64,000 nt of DNA from Tatumella terrea (GCF_039523755.1 NZ_BAAAFX010000002.1:415633-479632); one strand, 5' to 3'. Shown: positions 51,469 through 60,755, numbered from the stretch's first letter. Program-made: numbers and translations. The notes: a model not told the origin generated them from the letters alone.

Positions 51469-52797
51469 ATGTCATGGATCATGAGCCAGAAAATAGTGTT
51501 ACCTGAAACGTTATCCCTGCAAGGCTATGACCACTTACTGGTGGCTTTCAGTGGCGGTATGGACTCTGCGGTACTGCTCCATATGCTTGCCGGCTTGCGT
51601 GAGACCCGGGGAATTACCCTGCGGGCGGTCCATATCCATCATGGTATCAGCCGGTATGCCGATGACTGGCAACAACATTGCCAGCAGGTCTGTGATGAGC
51701 TGGGAGTCCCCTTGCTGATCAGAAAAGTGACACTGCATACGGAAGGCCGGGGAACAGAAGCTGCCGCCCGGGAAGCCCGCTATGCGGCATTTTCTGAGCT
51801 ACTGCAGGCCGGGGAAGCACTGGTCACCGCGCATCACCAGGATGATCAATGTGAAACGTTATTACTGGCGCTGAAACGGGGCAGTGGCCCCGCCGGGTTG
51901 TCAGCCATGCCGCCGGTACTCCGCTTTTGCTCAGAGGTATTAATCAGACCGTTGCTTTCGTTTACCCGTCAGCAACTGGCTGCGTATGCTGCTCATCATC
52001 AGTTGCAGTGGGTCGAAGATGACAGTAATCAGGATCCCGCCTATGACCGTAATTTTCTGCGTCTGCAGATCCTCCCTCAGCTTGAACAACGCTGGCCGCA
52101 TTTCACTGCCGCGGTCACCCGCAGTGCTGAACTCTGTGGTGAACAGGAAGCTCTGCTGGATGAATTATTACGACCTGAGCTTGCTCATCTGCTCACGCAT
52201 GAAAATGCACTGCCTGTCGCCCCCTTAGCCGGTTTCAGTGCCGTCAAACGAGCGGCAGTATTACGACGCTGGCTGATGCATTGCGGAGCGCCTATGCCGT
52301 CACGAGATGCGCTGGCTCGTCTGTGGCGGGAGGTCGCCCTGAGCCGTGACGATGCAAATCCCCGGCTGAGCCTGGGGGAAGGGGAACTGAGGCGTTATGA
52401 CCAGCACCTGTGGTGGGTGAGGGTAACTGCAGGGCAGCGTCAGACGCACCTTCACTGGGCCGACAGACACACTCCGTTGCCTTTACCGGCCGGTCTGGGC
52501 TGTTTAGCTACGGCAGAACAGGGCATTAAATTACGCCGGCCAGCGGCCGATGAGCAGTTATCGGTGAGATTCAGCGTACAAGGAAAGCTCTATATTGTCG
52601 GGCGGGATCGTGGCAGAAGTCTGAAAAAAATCTGGCAGGAATGTGGTGTCCCCCCGTGGCGCCGTGAAATAACGCCGATCCTCTTTTATAACGATGAGCC
52701 GGTCTGTGCTCCGGGCGTTTTTGTTACCCGGTACGCGGATCCCAAAGATTTACCTGATTCGCACTGCTGGTGGCTGAACTGGACAGGACGGGCCTGA
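51469..52797 (+). CDS. tilS: tRNA(Ile)-lysidine synthetase
   Basis: Converts C34 of tRNA(Ile) CAU to lysidine so that it reads AUA codons; essential. The 442-residue protein has the N-type ATP pyrophosphatase PP-loop FSGGMDSAVLLH (about 28-39), the conserved HHQDDQCETLLLALKRGSGPAGL segment (given here as HxDDxxET), and the C-terminal tRNA-binding domains ending near KKIWQECGVPPW. The start is uncertain: ATG 51469 or ATG 51481, neither with a strong ribosome site. The sequence is more diverged from E. coli than most neighbours, which is normal for TilS. Confidence 0.93.
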   Translation: MSWIMSQKIVLPETLSLQGYDHLLVAFSGGMDSAVLLHMLAGLRETRGITLRAVHIHHGISRYADDWQQHCQQVCDELGVPLLIRKVTLHTEGRGTEAAAREARYAAFSELLQAGEALVTAHHQDDQCETLLLALKRGSGPAGLSAMPPVLRFCSEVLIRPLLSFTRQQLAAYAAHHQLQWVEDDSNQDPAYDRNFLRLQILPQLEQRWPHFTAAVTRSAELCGEQEALLDELLRPELAHLLTHENALPVAPLAGFSAVKRAAVLRRWLMHCGAPMPSRDALARLWREVALSRDDANPRLSLGEGELRRYDQHLWWVRVTAGQRQTHLHWADRHTPLPLPAGLGCLATAEQGIKLRRPAADEQLSVRFSVQGKLYIVGRDRGRSLKKIWQECGVPPWRREITPILFYNDEPVCAPGVFVTRYADPKDLPDSHCWWLNWTGRA

Positions 52798-52849
52798 AGG
52801 ATAAGTCAGGCCGGAGAGAGGGCAGCCCGCAGGCTGCCTGTGAATTGGC

Positions 52850-53110
52850 TTAGCTTTCGCTGATGGTGACGGTACCGATTTCCGGGTGGCTGAAACTGAC
52901 AATACTGTCCAGGCGTAGCTCACGGGAGAGATTATTTTCATCCACAATCAGGTATTCCACATTTTTGCGGGATAACAGGTCGCTGGCTTTCGCCTGCAAT
53001 GTTTCGCCGTTTTTCAGCTCAATCATGAGTACCAGATGGTGCTGGCAGGCGAGTTCAAGGTTGTCATAATCATCGCAGTTGATGGGTTGATACGTATCGT
53101 TCATTGACAT
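52850..53110 (-). CDS. rof: Rho-binding antiterminator Rof
   Basis: Small protein that binds Rho and inhibits transcription termination. The protein is 86 residues (84 from a second ATG at 53104) and matches E. coli closely: NDTYQPINCDDYDNLELACQHH, conserved in pieces, and the C-terminal SFSHPEIGTV. A GGTGAG lies 5 bases before the first ATG. The gene upstream in E. coli, yaeP, overlaps the rof start; here only a broken remnant is left, so rof translation is no longer coupled to an intact upstream gene. Confidence 0.93.
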   Translation of the reverse strand: MSMNDTYQPINCDDYDNLELACQHHLVLMIELKNGETLQAKASDLLSRKNVEYLIVDENNLSRELRLDSIVSFSHPEIGTVTISES

Positions 53111-53289
53111 AGTCGCTCACCGTGATTGCTTAGCGGTTAATACCGCATAATCCCTGATTAGCCCATCACTCCTCTTCCCGGCGTACACCGGACCGGAGGA
53201 TGAACTGCCGAACTGAGCACCAGTACCCGGTTTCGCGGGCGACTGATAGCTTCTGCATAGCGTGTGTGCATTACCTCACAGACAATCAC
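53102..53289 (-). pseudogene. yaeP: Remnant of yaeP (UPF0253), frameshifted
   Basis: On the minus strand a GTG at 53287-53289, preceded by AAGGAGGA, opens a frame reading CEVMHTRYAEAIS, which resembles the YaeP N-terminus CELIRKRYAEIAS. It then leaves register and stops. At the 3' end, just before and overlapping rof, another frame reads VSDYVNE, the exact YaeP C-terminus, but with an in-frame stop a few codons upstream and with its own stop codon changed (GAA CGA instead of GAA TGA). The total span (188 bases) fits a 66-codon gene damaged by small indels. Confidence 0.7.
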
Positions 53290-53468
53290 CCTCTGCAAAT
53301 CCTCCTTTCAGCATCGCCGCTTATCTGTATTTTATTGACCAGCCTAGTCTTCCGTCACGCCGATAGCAAGTTCTGACACAGCTTCAGGATATCAGCAGAA
53401 AGTATAATCCCGTTTCATATCACCCCCGCCTTTCCGCTACAATAGGTGAATTCTGTACAGGAGGGGCA

Positions 53469-54014
53469 ATGGCCTTAAAAGCGACTATCTATAAAGCATC
53501 GGTGAATATTGCCGATCTCGACCGGCAATATTTTTCAGATGTTCAGCTTACGCTGGCCCGGCATCCTTCTGAAACCCGCGAGCGTATGATGTTGCGGTTA
53601 CTTGCCTGGGTTATTTATGCTGACGAACGATTACAATTTACCAAAGGGCTGTCAGCCGACGAAGAACCGGAGATCTGGCTGCATCATGATTACGGCTCGG
53701 TCAGGCTCTGGATTGAACTGGGGTTACCCGAGGAACGCCGCCTGAAAAAAGCCTCAGCGGTGGCTGACCAGGTGGTTCTCTTTGCTTACAGCGAGCGGGC
53801 AGCCAGAGTCTGGTGGCAGCAAAACAGCGATAAGCTGGCAGCGATCGGTAATCTCACTCTCTGGTTTATCGATGATCAGCAACTGGCCAGCCTGAGTGAG
53901 TTTGCTGACCGGAATATGAATCTGCAGGTCACCTTGCAGGAAGAGATGATCTGGCTTTCCGGGGGTGACCGGAATACTGAATTACGTTTAACCCAATGGC
54001 AGGCAGCAAAATGA
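53469..54014 (+). CDS. yaeQ: Conserved protein YaeQ
   Basis: A 181-residue cytoplasmic protein of the YaeQ family, with a PD-(D/E)XK nuclease-like fold and no settled function; E. coli YaeQ was once linked to suppression of rfaH loss. The N-terminus MALKATIYKASVNIADLDR and the ARHPSETRERMMLRLLAW segment are nearly identical to E. coli. GAGG lies 6 bases upstream. It overlaps arfB by four bases, so the two are coupled. Confidence 0.93.
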   Translation: MALKATIYKASVNIADLDRQYFSDVQLTLARHPSETRERMMLRLLAWVIYADERLQFTKGLSADEEPEIWLHHDYGSVRLWIELGLPEERRLKKASAVADQVVLFAYSERAARVWWQQNSDKLAAIGNLTLWFIDDQQLASLSEFADRNMNLQVTLQEEMIWLSGGDRNTELRLTQWQAAK

Positions 54015-54430
54015 TCGACATCGGCCGCGGAATTACCCTGGACCCTGAGGATATCCGGCTGAGTGCCATCCGGGCGCAGGGAGCGGGCGGACAGCATGTG
54101 AATAAAGCGTCGACGGCAGTCCATCTGCGCTTCGATATCAAAGCCTCACAGCTTCCGGAGCCGGTTCAGCAGAAGCTGTTACAGGTAAACCATCATCTGA
54201 TCACGGCGGATGGGATCGTGGTGATCAAATCCCAGTCTTTCCGCAGTCAGGATAAAAACCGGACGGCCGCCATTGAACGGCTGGTTGATCTTATCCGCGA
54301 GCTGATCCATGAAGAGGCCCCCCGGAAAGCGACCCGTCCGACACGGGCTTCCCGCATCAGGCGACTGCAATCGAAATCACGTAATTCGGCCACTAAAAAC
54401 CTGCGGGGCAAGGTACGGGATTTAGGCTAA
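54011..54430 (+). CDS. arfB: Alternative ribosome-rescue factor ArfB
   Basis: Peptidyl-tRNA hydrolase that frees stalled ribosomes on non-stop mRNAs (formerly YaeJ). The protein is 139 residues with the catalytic GGQ in AIRAQGAGGQHVNK (about 25-27) and a basic C-terminal tail (RRLQSKSRNSATKNLRGK) that enters the empty mRNA channel. The ATG at 54011 overlaps the yaeQ stop. E. coli nlpE, next downstream there, is replaced here by a GNAT gene on the other strand. Confidence 0.95.
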   Translation: MIDIGRGITLDPEDIRLSAIRAQGAGGQHVNKASTAVHLRFDIKASQLPEPVQQKLLQVNHHLITADGIVVIKSQSFRSQDKNRTAAIERLVDLIRELIHEEAPRKATRPTRASRIRRLQSKSRNSATKNLRGKVRDLG

Positions 54431-54449
54431 AGGCAGCCCGGCCGGGAGG

Positions 54450-54962
54450 TTATTCCGTCAGTAATTTGTAGTAATAGGTCGTACTTTCCAATTCACCGTC
54501 ATGATTTATCACAAACTGAGGGATTGTCCCGGCTTGCTGATAGCCGGATTGCTGATAGAGCAGGGAGGCGGTATCGCCGGTACGGGTATCCAGTACCAGC
54601 AGCGTCCGGCCGCTATTCCGGGCCAGTGTCTCAACAGCGTTCAGTAACTGGCGGGCTATGCCCTGCCGCCGGTAAGCGGTATGCACCATCAGCTTTTCGA
54701 TATCAGCCCGGTGCAGCCCGTTTTTCTTCCCGCAAAAGGATATCTGAATCGCACCGGCTACCTGTTCCTGGTGCAAAGCGACCAGTAATCTCCGGGAACC
54801 TTCTTTCAGTGATGACTCAATACTTATCCAGTAATTCTCCGCTTCCTTTGCTTCCAGCGGGCGGATAAAGCCGACTGACGCGCCGCTGTTTACACTATCG
54901 GTGAGCAGTGCAATTAATCCGTCCCTGCAGGTATCGGGGTTATCGGTCGTGATAATCTTCAT
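54450..54962 (-). CDS. GNAT-family N-acetyltransferase
   Basis: A 170-residue protein with the acetyl-CoA binding motif of GNAT enzymes, VHTAYRRQGIARQLL (about 93-107; R-x-x-G-x-A/G), followed by LLVLDTRTGDTASLLYQQSGY, the usual motif B. The substrate is unknown. It is not found at this position in E. coli, where nlpE sits. Composition is like the neighbours, so it is not obviously recent. It converges with arfB 20 bases away and may share termination. Confidence 0.85.
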   Translation of the reverse strand: MKIITTDNPDTCRDGLIALLTDSVNSGASVGFIRPLEAKEAENYWISIESSLKEGSRRLLVALHQEQVAGAIQISFCGKKNGLHRADIEKLMVHTAYRRQGIARQLLNAVETLARNSGRTLLVLDTRTGDTASLLYQQSGYQQAGTIPQFVINHDGELESTTYYYKLLTE

Positions 54963-55040
54963 GAGGATCCCTGTTCCCGGGGAAAAAGTCTGCCTTTCAA
55001 AATAACAGCTTGTCTGACGCAGCTGAAGCTTTTTTCAGGT

Positions 55041-55073
55041 GAAAAAAAACACACAACAGTGTTGTGTGTTTTT
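55041..55073 (-). terminator. Intrinsic terminator after proS
   Basis: AAAAACACACAAC / GTTGTGTGTTTTT 13-bp stem with a three-base loop and eight Ts on the minus strand, 33 bases past the proS stop. Confidence 0.9.
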
Positions 55074-55105
55074 AATCAAAGCGGGCTTTCCGGAAGGGAA
55101 AATAA

Positions 55106-56824
55106 TCAGTTCGGGATGCGGGCGGTCAGGTAACTGACGATCTCATCGGATTTGATCATTTTCTTTTCTGCATCACGGCGGTGTTTATACTCAATCTCAC
55201 CGTTATCCAGGTTACGGTCACCGATAACAATGGTATGAGGTACGCCGATCAGTTCCATATCTGCAAACATCACACCCGGACGTTCCTTACGGTCATCGAG
55301 GATCACTTCAATACCCTGAGCGCGTAACTGATCATATAACGCTTCAGCCAGTTGCTGTACCCGGAAGGATTTATGCATATTCATCGGCAGAATAGCGACC
55401 TGGAAAGGCGCTAATGCGTCCGGCCAGATAATACCGCGCTCATCATGGTTCTGCTCGATAGCGGCGGCCACCACACGGGTAATACCGATACCATAGCAGC
55501 CCATGGTCAGGGTCTGATTACGACCCTCTTCGCCCTGAACGGTGGCTTTCAATGCTTCAGAATATTTTGTGCCCAGCTGGAAGATATGGCCCACTTCGAT
55601 ACCGCGCTTAATCTGCAGGATACCCTGGCCATCCGGGCTGCGATCACCTTCCACGACATTACGGATATCCGCAACACGGGCTTCCGGCAGGTCACGGCCC
55701 CAGTTGATACCAAACCAGTGTTTGCCATCAATGTTTGCCCCGGCACTGAAATCACTCATTTTCGCGACGGTACGGTCAGCAATTACAGGGATCGTCAGTC
55801 CGACCGGGCCCAGAGAACCTGCGCCGGCACCGATAACCTGACGGATTTCTTCGTCGGTTGCAAAGCAGAGGGGGGCGGCAACGACGTCCAGCTTTTCGGC
55901 TTTAACTTCGTTCAGTTGATGATCCCCACGGACCAGCAGGGCAACCAGCGGATGTCCGCTCTCTTCGGTCGCTTTAACCAGCAATGTTTTCACGGTTTTT
56001 TCGACCGGGAGACTGAATTGCTCTACCAGCTCGGCGATAGTTTTCGCATCAGGGGTATCGACCTGAGTCATCTCCTGCGTAGCCGCAGGGCGTTCACCTT
56101 CCGGAGCAACGGCTTCGGCCAGCTCAATGTTAGCCGCGTAATCCGAGCTGTCAGAGAAAATAACATCATCTTCGCCGTTTTTCGCCAGTACCTGGAATTC
56201 ATGTGATGCGCTGCCACCGATCGAGCCGGTATCAGCCTGCACAGCTCGGAAATCCAGTCCCATACGGCTGAAGCTCTGACTGTACGCCTGATACATCGCA
56301 TCATACGTTTCCTGCAGGGATGCCTGAGAAGTATGGAAGGAGTAGGCGTCTTTCATTACAAACTCACGTGAACGCATCACACCAAACCGGGGACGCACTT
56401 CATCACGGAATTTTGTCTGGATCTGGTACAGGTTCAGAGGTAACTGTTTGTAGGAACTCAGTTCATTACGGATCAGGTCGGTGATGACCTCTTCATGGGT
56501 AGGACCCAGAACAAACGGACGTTCGTTACGATCTTTAATGCGCAGCAGTTCCGGGCCATACTGCTCCCAGCGTCCGCTTTCTTCCCATAAATCGGCAGGC
56601 TGCACGACCGGCATGCTGATTTCAACGGCACCGGCATTATCCATCTCTTCACGGACAATTTTTTCGACCTTTTTCATTACCCGTAAGCCGGTGGGCAGCC
56701 AGGTATACAGCCCTGATGCCAGCTTACGGATCATGCCGGCACGTAACATTAACTGATGGCTGATAACTTCAGCATCAGAAGGAGTCTCCTTCAGGGTGGA
56801 GAGCATGTATTTAGAAGTACGCAT
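55106..56824 (-). CDS. proS: Prolyl-tRNA synthetase
   Basis: Class II synthetase charging tRNA(Pro). The 572-residue protein is the bacterial type with an INS editing domain between motifs 2 and 3. It has the TLKETPSDAEVISHQLMLRAG start, motif 1 near EISMPVVQPADLW, motif 2 RDEVRPRFGVMRSREFVMKD, the editing insert about 220-400, motif 3 GCYGIGITR, and a C-terminal anticodon domain. It lies between the GNAT gene and trmO, with its own terminator. Confidence 0.97.
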   Translation of the reverse strand: MRTSKYMLSTLKETPSDAEVISHQLMLRAGMIRKLASGLYTWLPTGLRVMKKVEKIVREEMDNAGAVEISMPVVQPADLWEESGRWEQYGPELLRIKDRNERPFVLGPTHEEVITDLIRNELSSYKQLPLNLYQIQTKFRDEVRPRFGVMRSREFVMKDAYSFHTSQASLQETYDAMYQAYSQSFSRMGLDFRAVQADTGSIGGSASHEFQVLAKNGEDDVIFSDSSDYAANIELAEAVAPEGERPAATQEMTQVDTPDAKTIAELVEQFSLPVEKTVKTLLVKATEESGHPLVALLVRGDHQLNEVKAEKLDVVAAPLCFATDEEIRQVIGAGAGSLGPVGLTIPVIADRTVAKMSDFSAGANIDGKHWFGINWGRDLPEARVADIRNVVEGDRSPDGQGILQIKRGIEVGHIFQLGTKYSEALKATVQGEEGRNQTLTMGCYGIGITRVVAAAIEQNHDERGIIWPDALAPFQVAILPMNMHKSFRVQQLAEALYDQLRAQGIEVILDDRKERPGVMFADMELIGVPHTIVIGDRNLDNGEIEYKHRRDAEKKMIKSDEIVSYLTARIPN

Positions 56825-56917
56825 TAATAAATATTCCAGTTAAACGGAAGATCGAAAAGTGATAATTACAGGCTGGCGGCTAGTGTACCAGTGAGTTGCG
56901 TTGGCAAAAAGCGTGAT

Positions 56918-57625
56918 TTAACCCGGCTCAATGGCAAAGACTTCATTCCCGTTGCCGGTAATACGCCAGCGGACATTAAAGTCGAGCAGGCGTGCGGCAT
57001 AATCCCGGTTGTCATCGCTATGTTTCCGGTAAGCCGGTCGCGGATCCTGTGCAAGCACCTCAGATAAAAATTGCTCCAGCCGGGGATACTGCTCCGCCAG
57101 CAGAGACAGTTGCTGTCTGGCTTCTGCGGTAAATGTCACCGGCATATCAGCCACCGGCGCCTGCTGGGCATATCCGGCACGGGCATCGGGTACTGCTTCG
57201 GCAAAAGGCAGATAAGGCTTGATATCAATCACCGGCGTGCCATCGACCAGATCCAGACTGCCTAACTCCAGTACAACCTGCTGGTTTGCGGTGCGGATCC
57301 CTTCCAGGGAAACGAGCGACATACCTATCGGATTCGGGCGAAAGGTGGAGCGGGTCGCAAAAACGCCCATGCGTTCATTTCCGCCAAGGCGGGGAGGGCG
57401 AACGGTAGGACGCCACCCCTGCTGCATCGTCTGGTGAAAAACGAAAATGACCCATAAATGACTGAACTGCTCCAGGCCCCGTACGGCATCGTTCTGATTA
57501 TAAGGCGGCAGTAAATGCAACTCCCCCCCTTCCCGGGTTACCAGGCCCGGCTGGCGGGGAACGGCGAACTTCTCTTTCCACGGGGAACGGATGACCCCGA
57601 GGGTATTGAAGGTAAATTCACTCAT
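56918..57625 (-). CDS. trmO: tRNA (adenine(37)-N6)-methyltransferase TrmO
   Basis: Methylates t6A37 of certain threonine tRNAs (also called TsaA/YaeB). From ATG 57623-57625 the protein is 235 residues (MSEFTFNTLGVIRSPWKEKFAVPRQ, matched in pieces) with FVFHQT, RPPRLGG and FATRSTFRPNPIGMS, all family signatures. A much longer in-frame reading runs through rcsF and was rejected. It is coupled to rcsF by an ATGA overlap. Confidence 0.94.
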   Translation of the reverse strand: MSEFTFNTLGVIRSPWKEKFAVPRQPGLVTREGGELHLLPPYNQNDAVRGLEQFSHLWVIFVFHQTMQQGWRPTVRPPRLGGNERMGVFATRSTFRPNPIGMSLVSLEGIRTANQQVVLELGSLDLVDGTPVIDIKPYLPFAEAVPDARAGYAQQAPVADMPVTFTAEARQQLSLLAEQYPRLEQFLSEVLAQDPRPAYRKHSDDNRDYAARLLDFNVRWRITGNGNEVFAIEPG

Positions 57626-58023
57626 TGGGCCGAGACTTGCAGTGCCGATCCCTGACATACCGCCTGACGGTAACATCCTGCGGTCGTAGTCACGACAGCA
57701 CACTGGTGCAGCAGGACAGCATTGGCTTTTAATTCCGAGGCTTTGATCTGCATACGTTTGCGTGCTGTATTGATATTCGCCGGAGAGTCCTGGCTGCCGG
57801 ACTGGCAATCTTCGCCGGAGACTTCCCCCAGGTCCCGGAACGGCTTACTCAGCAATTCTGTCGGGGAGGTATAAATCTGCACCGTTGTGGCTCGATGGGC
57901 ATACTTATTGCGTGCCGGCTCACTGTGTTTTGCTGATGTAAGCGGCTGACGAGCAGGAGGTTCATGATGAACGGAACAGCCTGTCAGCATTAACGCAAAC
58001 ACGCAAAGCGGAAACAGACGCAT
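57622..58023 (-). CDS. rcsF: Outer-membrane stress-sensor lipoprotein RcsF
   Basis: Senses outer-membrane and peptidoglycan damage and activates the Rcs phosphorelay. From ATG 58021-58023 the protein is 133 residues with a lipoprotein signal peptide ending in LTGC (Cys 16). A proline/basic linker follows, then the folded domain with four cysteines (in GEDCQS, HQCAV, GCYR and VCQG) that form two non-consecutive disulfides. GAGGG lies upstream of the ATG. The stop overlaps the trmO start. Confidence 0.93.
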   Translation of the reverse strand: MRLFPLCVFALMLTGCSVHHEPPARQPLTSAKHSEPARNKYAHRATTVQIYTSPTELLSKPFRDLGEVSGEDCQSGSQDSPANINTARKRMQIKASELKANAVLLHQCAVVTTTAGCYRQAVCQGSALQVSAQ

Positions 58024-58100
58024 TGGATAACCCTCATAAAATATAAACAGCGGGTATTGAAACAAGAGCGTAGGAAAATAACAAGTCACCGCGTGCAGAA

Positions 58101-58129
58101 ATAAAAAAGGGCGGCATCTCTGCCGCCCT
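58101..58129 (-). terminator. Intrinsic terminator after metQ
   Basis: Minus strand: AGGGCGGCA, loop GAGA, TGCCGCCCT followed by TTTTTATTT, about 20 bases past the metQ stop. Confidence 0.92.
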
Positions 58130-58148
58130 GGTCATTGCCGGTCTGATT

Positions 58149-58967
58149 TTACCAGCCTTTAACCGCACCGCCGTTAAAGATTTTATTCGCAGCGTCTGCA
58201 ACTTCATCAGACTGATACGCTTTAACGAAGTTTTTCACGTTCTGTGCATCTTTGTTATCTTCACGAGTCACGATCAGGTTCACATAAGGTGAGTCTTTAC
58301 CTTCAACGAAGATCCCGTCTTTCTGCGGTGTCAGACCAATCTGGCTGGCATAAGTGGTATTGATGATGGCCAGCGCGATTTTGCTGTCATCCAGAGAACG
58401 TGGTAACTGAGGCGCTTCCAGTTCAACAATTTTAAGGTGTTTCGGGTTTTCGGTAATATCCAGAGTGGTCGGCAGCAGTCCGACACCGTCCTTCAGCTTA
58501 ATAAGACCGGTTTTCTGCAGCAGCAGCAAGGAACGGCCGAGGTTAGTCGGGTCATTAGGGATAGCGATTTGATCACCGTCTTTCAGCTGGTCAATGGATT
58601 TGATTTTCTTGGAATAACCGGCAATCGGGTAAACAAAGGTATTGGCTACTGCCACCAGTTTGTAACCGCGATCTTTGATTTGCTGGTCAAGATACGGTTT
58701 ATGCTGGAAGGCATTCGCATCAATATCCCCTTTGCTCAGCGCTTCATTAGGTAGCACATAATCGTTAAAGGTCACCAGCTCAACATCCAGACCGTATTTT
58801 TCTTTTGCCACTTTTTTAGCGACTTCAGCAACCTGCTGTTCGGCACCGGCAATAACACCCACTTTGATGTGGTTTTCATCTTCTTTATTTTTCTGACCGC
58901 AGCCTGACAGTGCGATCACACCAATCAGAGCCCCTGCAGCGGCGATTTTCTTAAAGGTAAAGGTCAT
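58149..58967 (-). CDS. metQ: D-methionine-binding lipoprotein MetQ
   Basis: Substrate-binding component of the MetNIQ methionine importer. The 272-residue NlpA-family lipoprotein has a signal peptide with the lipobox LSGC (Cys about 23). The ligand-binding core includes AFQHKPYLDQQIKDRGYKL (in part), VAVANTFVYPIAGYS and PNDPTNLGRSLLLLQ. It follows metI on the operon and ends with a terminator. Confidence 0.96.
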   Translation of the reverse strand: MTFTFKKIAAAGALIGVIALSGCGQKNKEDENHIKVGVIAGAEQQVAEVAKKVAKEKYGLDVELVTFNDYVLPNEALSKGDIDANAFQHKPYLDQQIKDRGYKLVAVANTFVYPIAGYSKKIKSIDQLKDGDQIAIPNDPTNLGRSLLLLQKTGLIKLKDGVGLLPTTLDITENPKHLKIVELEAPQLPRSLDDSKIALAIINTTYASQIGLTPQKDGIFVEGKDSPYVNLIVTREDNKDAQNVKNFVKAYQSDEVADAANKIFNGGAVKGW

Positions 58968-59000
58968 CTTCTCTTCCTTAATTAAAATTATATAAATTAC

Positions 59001-59654
59001 TTATTTCCGGGAAACGGCACGAACAATTCGGTCGCCACAGAACTGAATTAAATACACCAGAATCACCAGTAATACTAATACCGAATTCATCACAAACGCG
59101 TCATAACCGATATAACCGTACTGGATACCGATCTGACCCAGCCCGCCGGCACCGACGGCACCCCCCATCGCAGAGTAACCAACCAGTGTGATCAGGGTTA
59201 TGGTGGCAGCGTTGATTAATCCCGGTAATGCTTCCGGTAACAGCACCTTGCGAATAATTTGCATCGGCGTCGCCCCCATCGCACGGGAAGCCTCAATCAG
59301 CCCTGCCGGGAGTTCAAGCAAGGTATTTTCCACCATACGGGCAATAAAGGGTGCCGCGCCGATGGTCAGCGGTACGATCGCCGCCTGTAAGCCTATCGAT
59401 GTTCCAACCAGGATACGGGTAAAAGGGATCATCCAGACCAGCAGAATAATGAACGGGATGGACCGGAAGATGTTGACGATGGCAGAGATAGCCCGATACA
59501 GCGACTTATTTGCCATAATCTGTCCCGGACGGGTGATATACAATAATACCCCGACCGGCAGTCCGAGAACGAACCCGAAGAAACCTGAGACAAAGGTCAT
59601 GATCAGTGTTTCCCAGACACCGCCAGCCAGTAACCAAATCATGGCGTCAGACAT
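59001..59654 (-). CDS. metI: Methionine ABC transporter permease MetI
   Basis: Inner-membrane permease of MetNIQ. The protein is 217 residues with five hydrophobic segments and the EAA-loop sequence EASRAMGATPMQIIRKVLLPEALPG (cited by its E-A-x3-G-x9-LP pattern, about 139-163), which contacts MetN. Its ATG overlaps the end of metN by eight bases, giving translational coupling. Confidence 0.96.
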   Translation of the reverse strand: MSDAMIWLLAGGVWETLIMTFVSGFFGFVLGLPVGVLLYITRPGQIMANKSLYRAISAIVNIFRSIPFIILLVWMIPFTRILVGTSIGLQAAIVPLTIGAAPFIARMVENTLLELPAGLIEASRAMGATPMQIIRKVLLPEALPGLINAATITLITLVGYSAMGGAVGAGGLGQIGIQYGYIGYDAFVMNSVLVLLVILVYLIQFCGDRIVRAVSRK

Positions 59655-60678
59655 ACCCTAATACCTCTGCTTTAACATGTTGTTCGCGTAGCCATTGGAT
59701 GGCATCGCTGCTGTCTTTACTCTCGCCGGCCATTTCGGTCAGCATAATGCCGAATTTAACTCCGCCGGCATAATCCATCTGAGCGCTGATGATATTGCAA
59801 TCCACACTGAAACGGCGGGCAACTTCAGACAGCAGAGGGGCATCCACCGAATCGCCGGTAAATTCGAGGCGCAGCAAAGGGATTTTGCCTTCACCGGTAG
59901 TCTGACTGAGGCGCTGTTGATAATCCTCAGGAATATCCAGATGCAGGGTCGACTGAATAAATTGCTGTGCCAGCGGGGTTTTCGGATGAGAGAACACCTC
60001 ACTGACCTGATCTTTCTCAATGAGCTGCCCCTGACTGATGATTGCAACCTGATCACAGATGCGTTTAACGACATCCATCTCATGCGTAATCAGCATGATG
60101 GTCAGTCCGAGCCGCCGGTTGATATCTTTCAGTAGTTCGAGAATAGAACGGGTCGTGGCCGGGTCCAGGGCACTGGTGGCTTCATCGCAGAGCAGGACTT
60201 TCGGGTCACAGGCCAGGGCTCTGGCAATGGCGACACGTTGTTTCTGTCCTCCTGACAGATTGCCGGGACGGGAATCATGCTTATCACCCAGTCCGACAAG
60301 CTCCAGCAGAGCGGTGACTTTCTGTTTGATTTCTTCACGCGGACGATTTTCCAGTTCCAGCGGTAATGCCACGTTGCCGAAAACCGTGCGGGAATTTAAC
60401 AGGTTAAAATGCTGGAAAATCATGCCAATCTGACGGCGTGCCAGCGTTAGCTGTTTTTCAGAGAATGCCGTCAGGTCCTGATTATCCACCAGTACCCGGC
60501 CGGATGTGGGACGTTCCAGCAGGTTGACGCAGCGGATCAGTGTACTTTTCCCGGCGCCGGAGGCACCGATCACCCCGTAAATTTGTCCGGCAGGGACATG
60601 CAGACTGACGTCAGACAATGCGGTAATTGTCTGTGTTCCCTGGGTGAACACTTTGCTGATGTTTTCTAATTTAATCAT
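59647..60678 (-). CDS. metN: Methionine ABC transporter ATP-binding protein MetN
   Basis: ATPase of the MetNIQ importer. The 343-residue protein has Walker A GASGAGKST (about 38-46), signature LSGGQKQR, Walker B VLLCDEATSALDP, and a C-terminal NIL/ACT-like domain (about 265-343) that binds methionine and inhibits transport at high internal methionine. It is the first gene of metNIQ, behind a promoter whose spacer holds a perfect MetJ box. Confidence 0.97.
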   Translation of the reverse strand: MIKLENISKVFTQGTQTITALSDVSLHVPAGQIYGVIGASGAGKSTLIRCVNLLERPTSGRVLVDNQDLTAFSEKQLTLARRQIGMIFQHFNLLNSRTVFGNVALPLELENRPREEIKQKVTALLELVGLGDKHDSRPGNLSGGQKQRVAIARALACDPKVLLCDEATSALDPATTRSILELLKDINRRLGLTIMLITHEMDVVKRICDQVAIISQGQLIEKDQVSEVFSHPKTPLAQQFIQSTLHLDIPEDYQQRLSQTTGEGKIPLLRLEFTGDSVDAPLLSEVARRFSVDCNIISAQMDYAGGVKFGIMLTEMAGESKDSSDAIQWLREQHVKAEVLGYV

Positions 60679-60755
60679 CTATGTATTCGATTTTTTATAA
60701 GATATTACGGTAGCTGTAAGACATTTCAGCAGTGACAATGTCTGTAATGGAAAGG

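Noticed and set aside
56918..57808. A longer trmO reading extending through rcsF
   Set aside because: The extra 61 residues are the other frame of rcsF; the family N-terminus and ATGA overlap fix the start at 57625.
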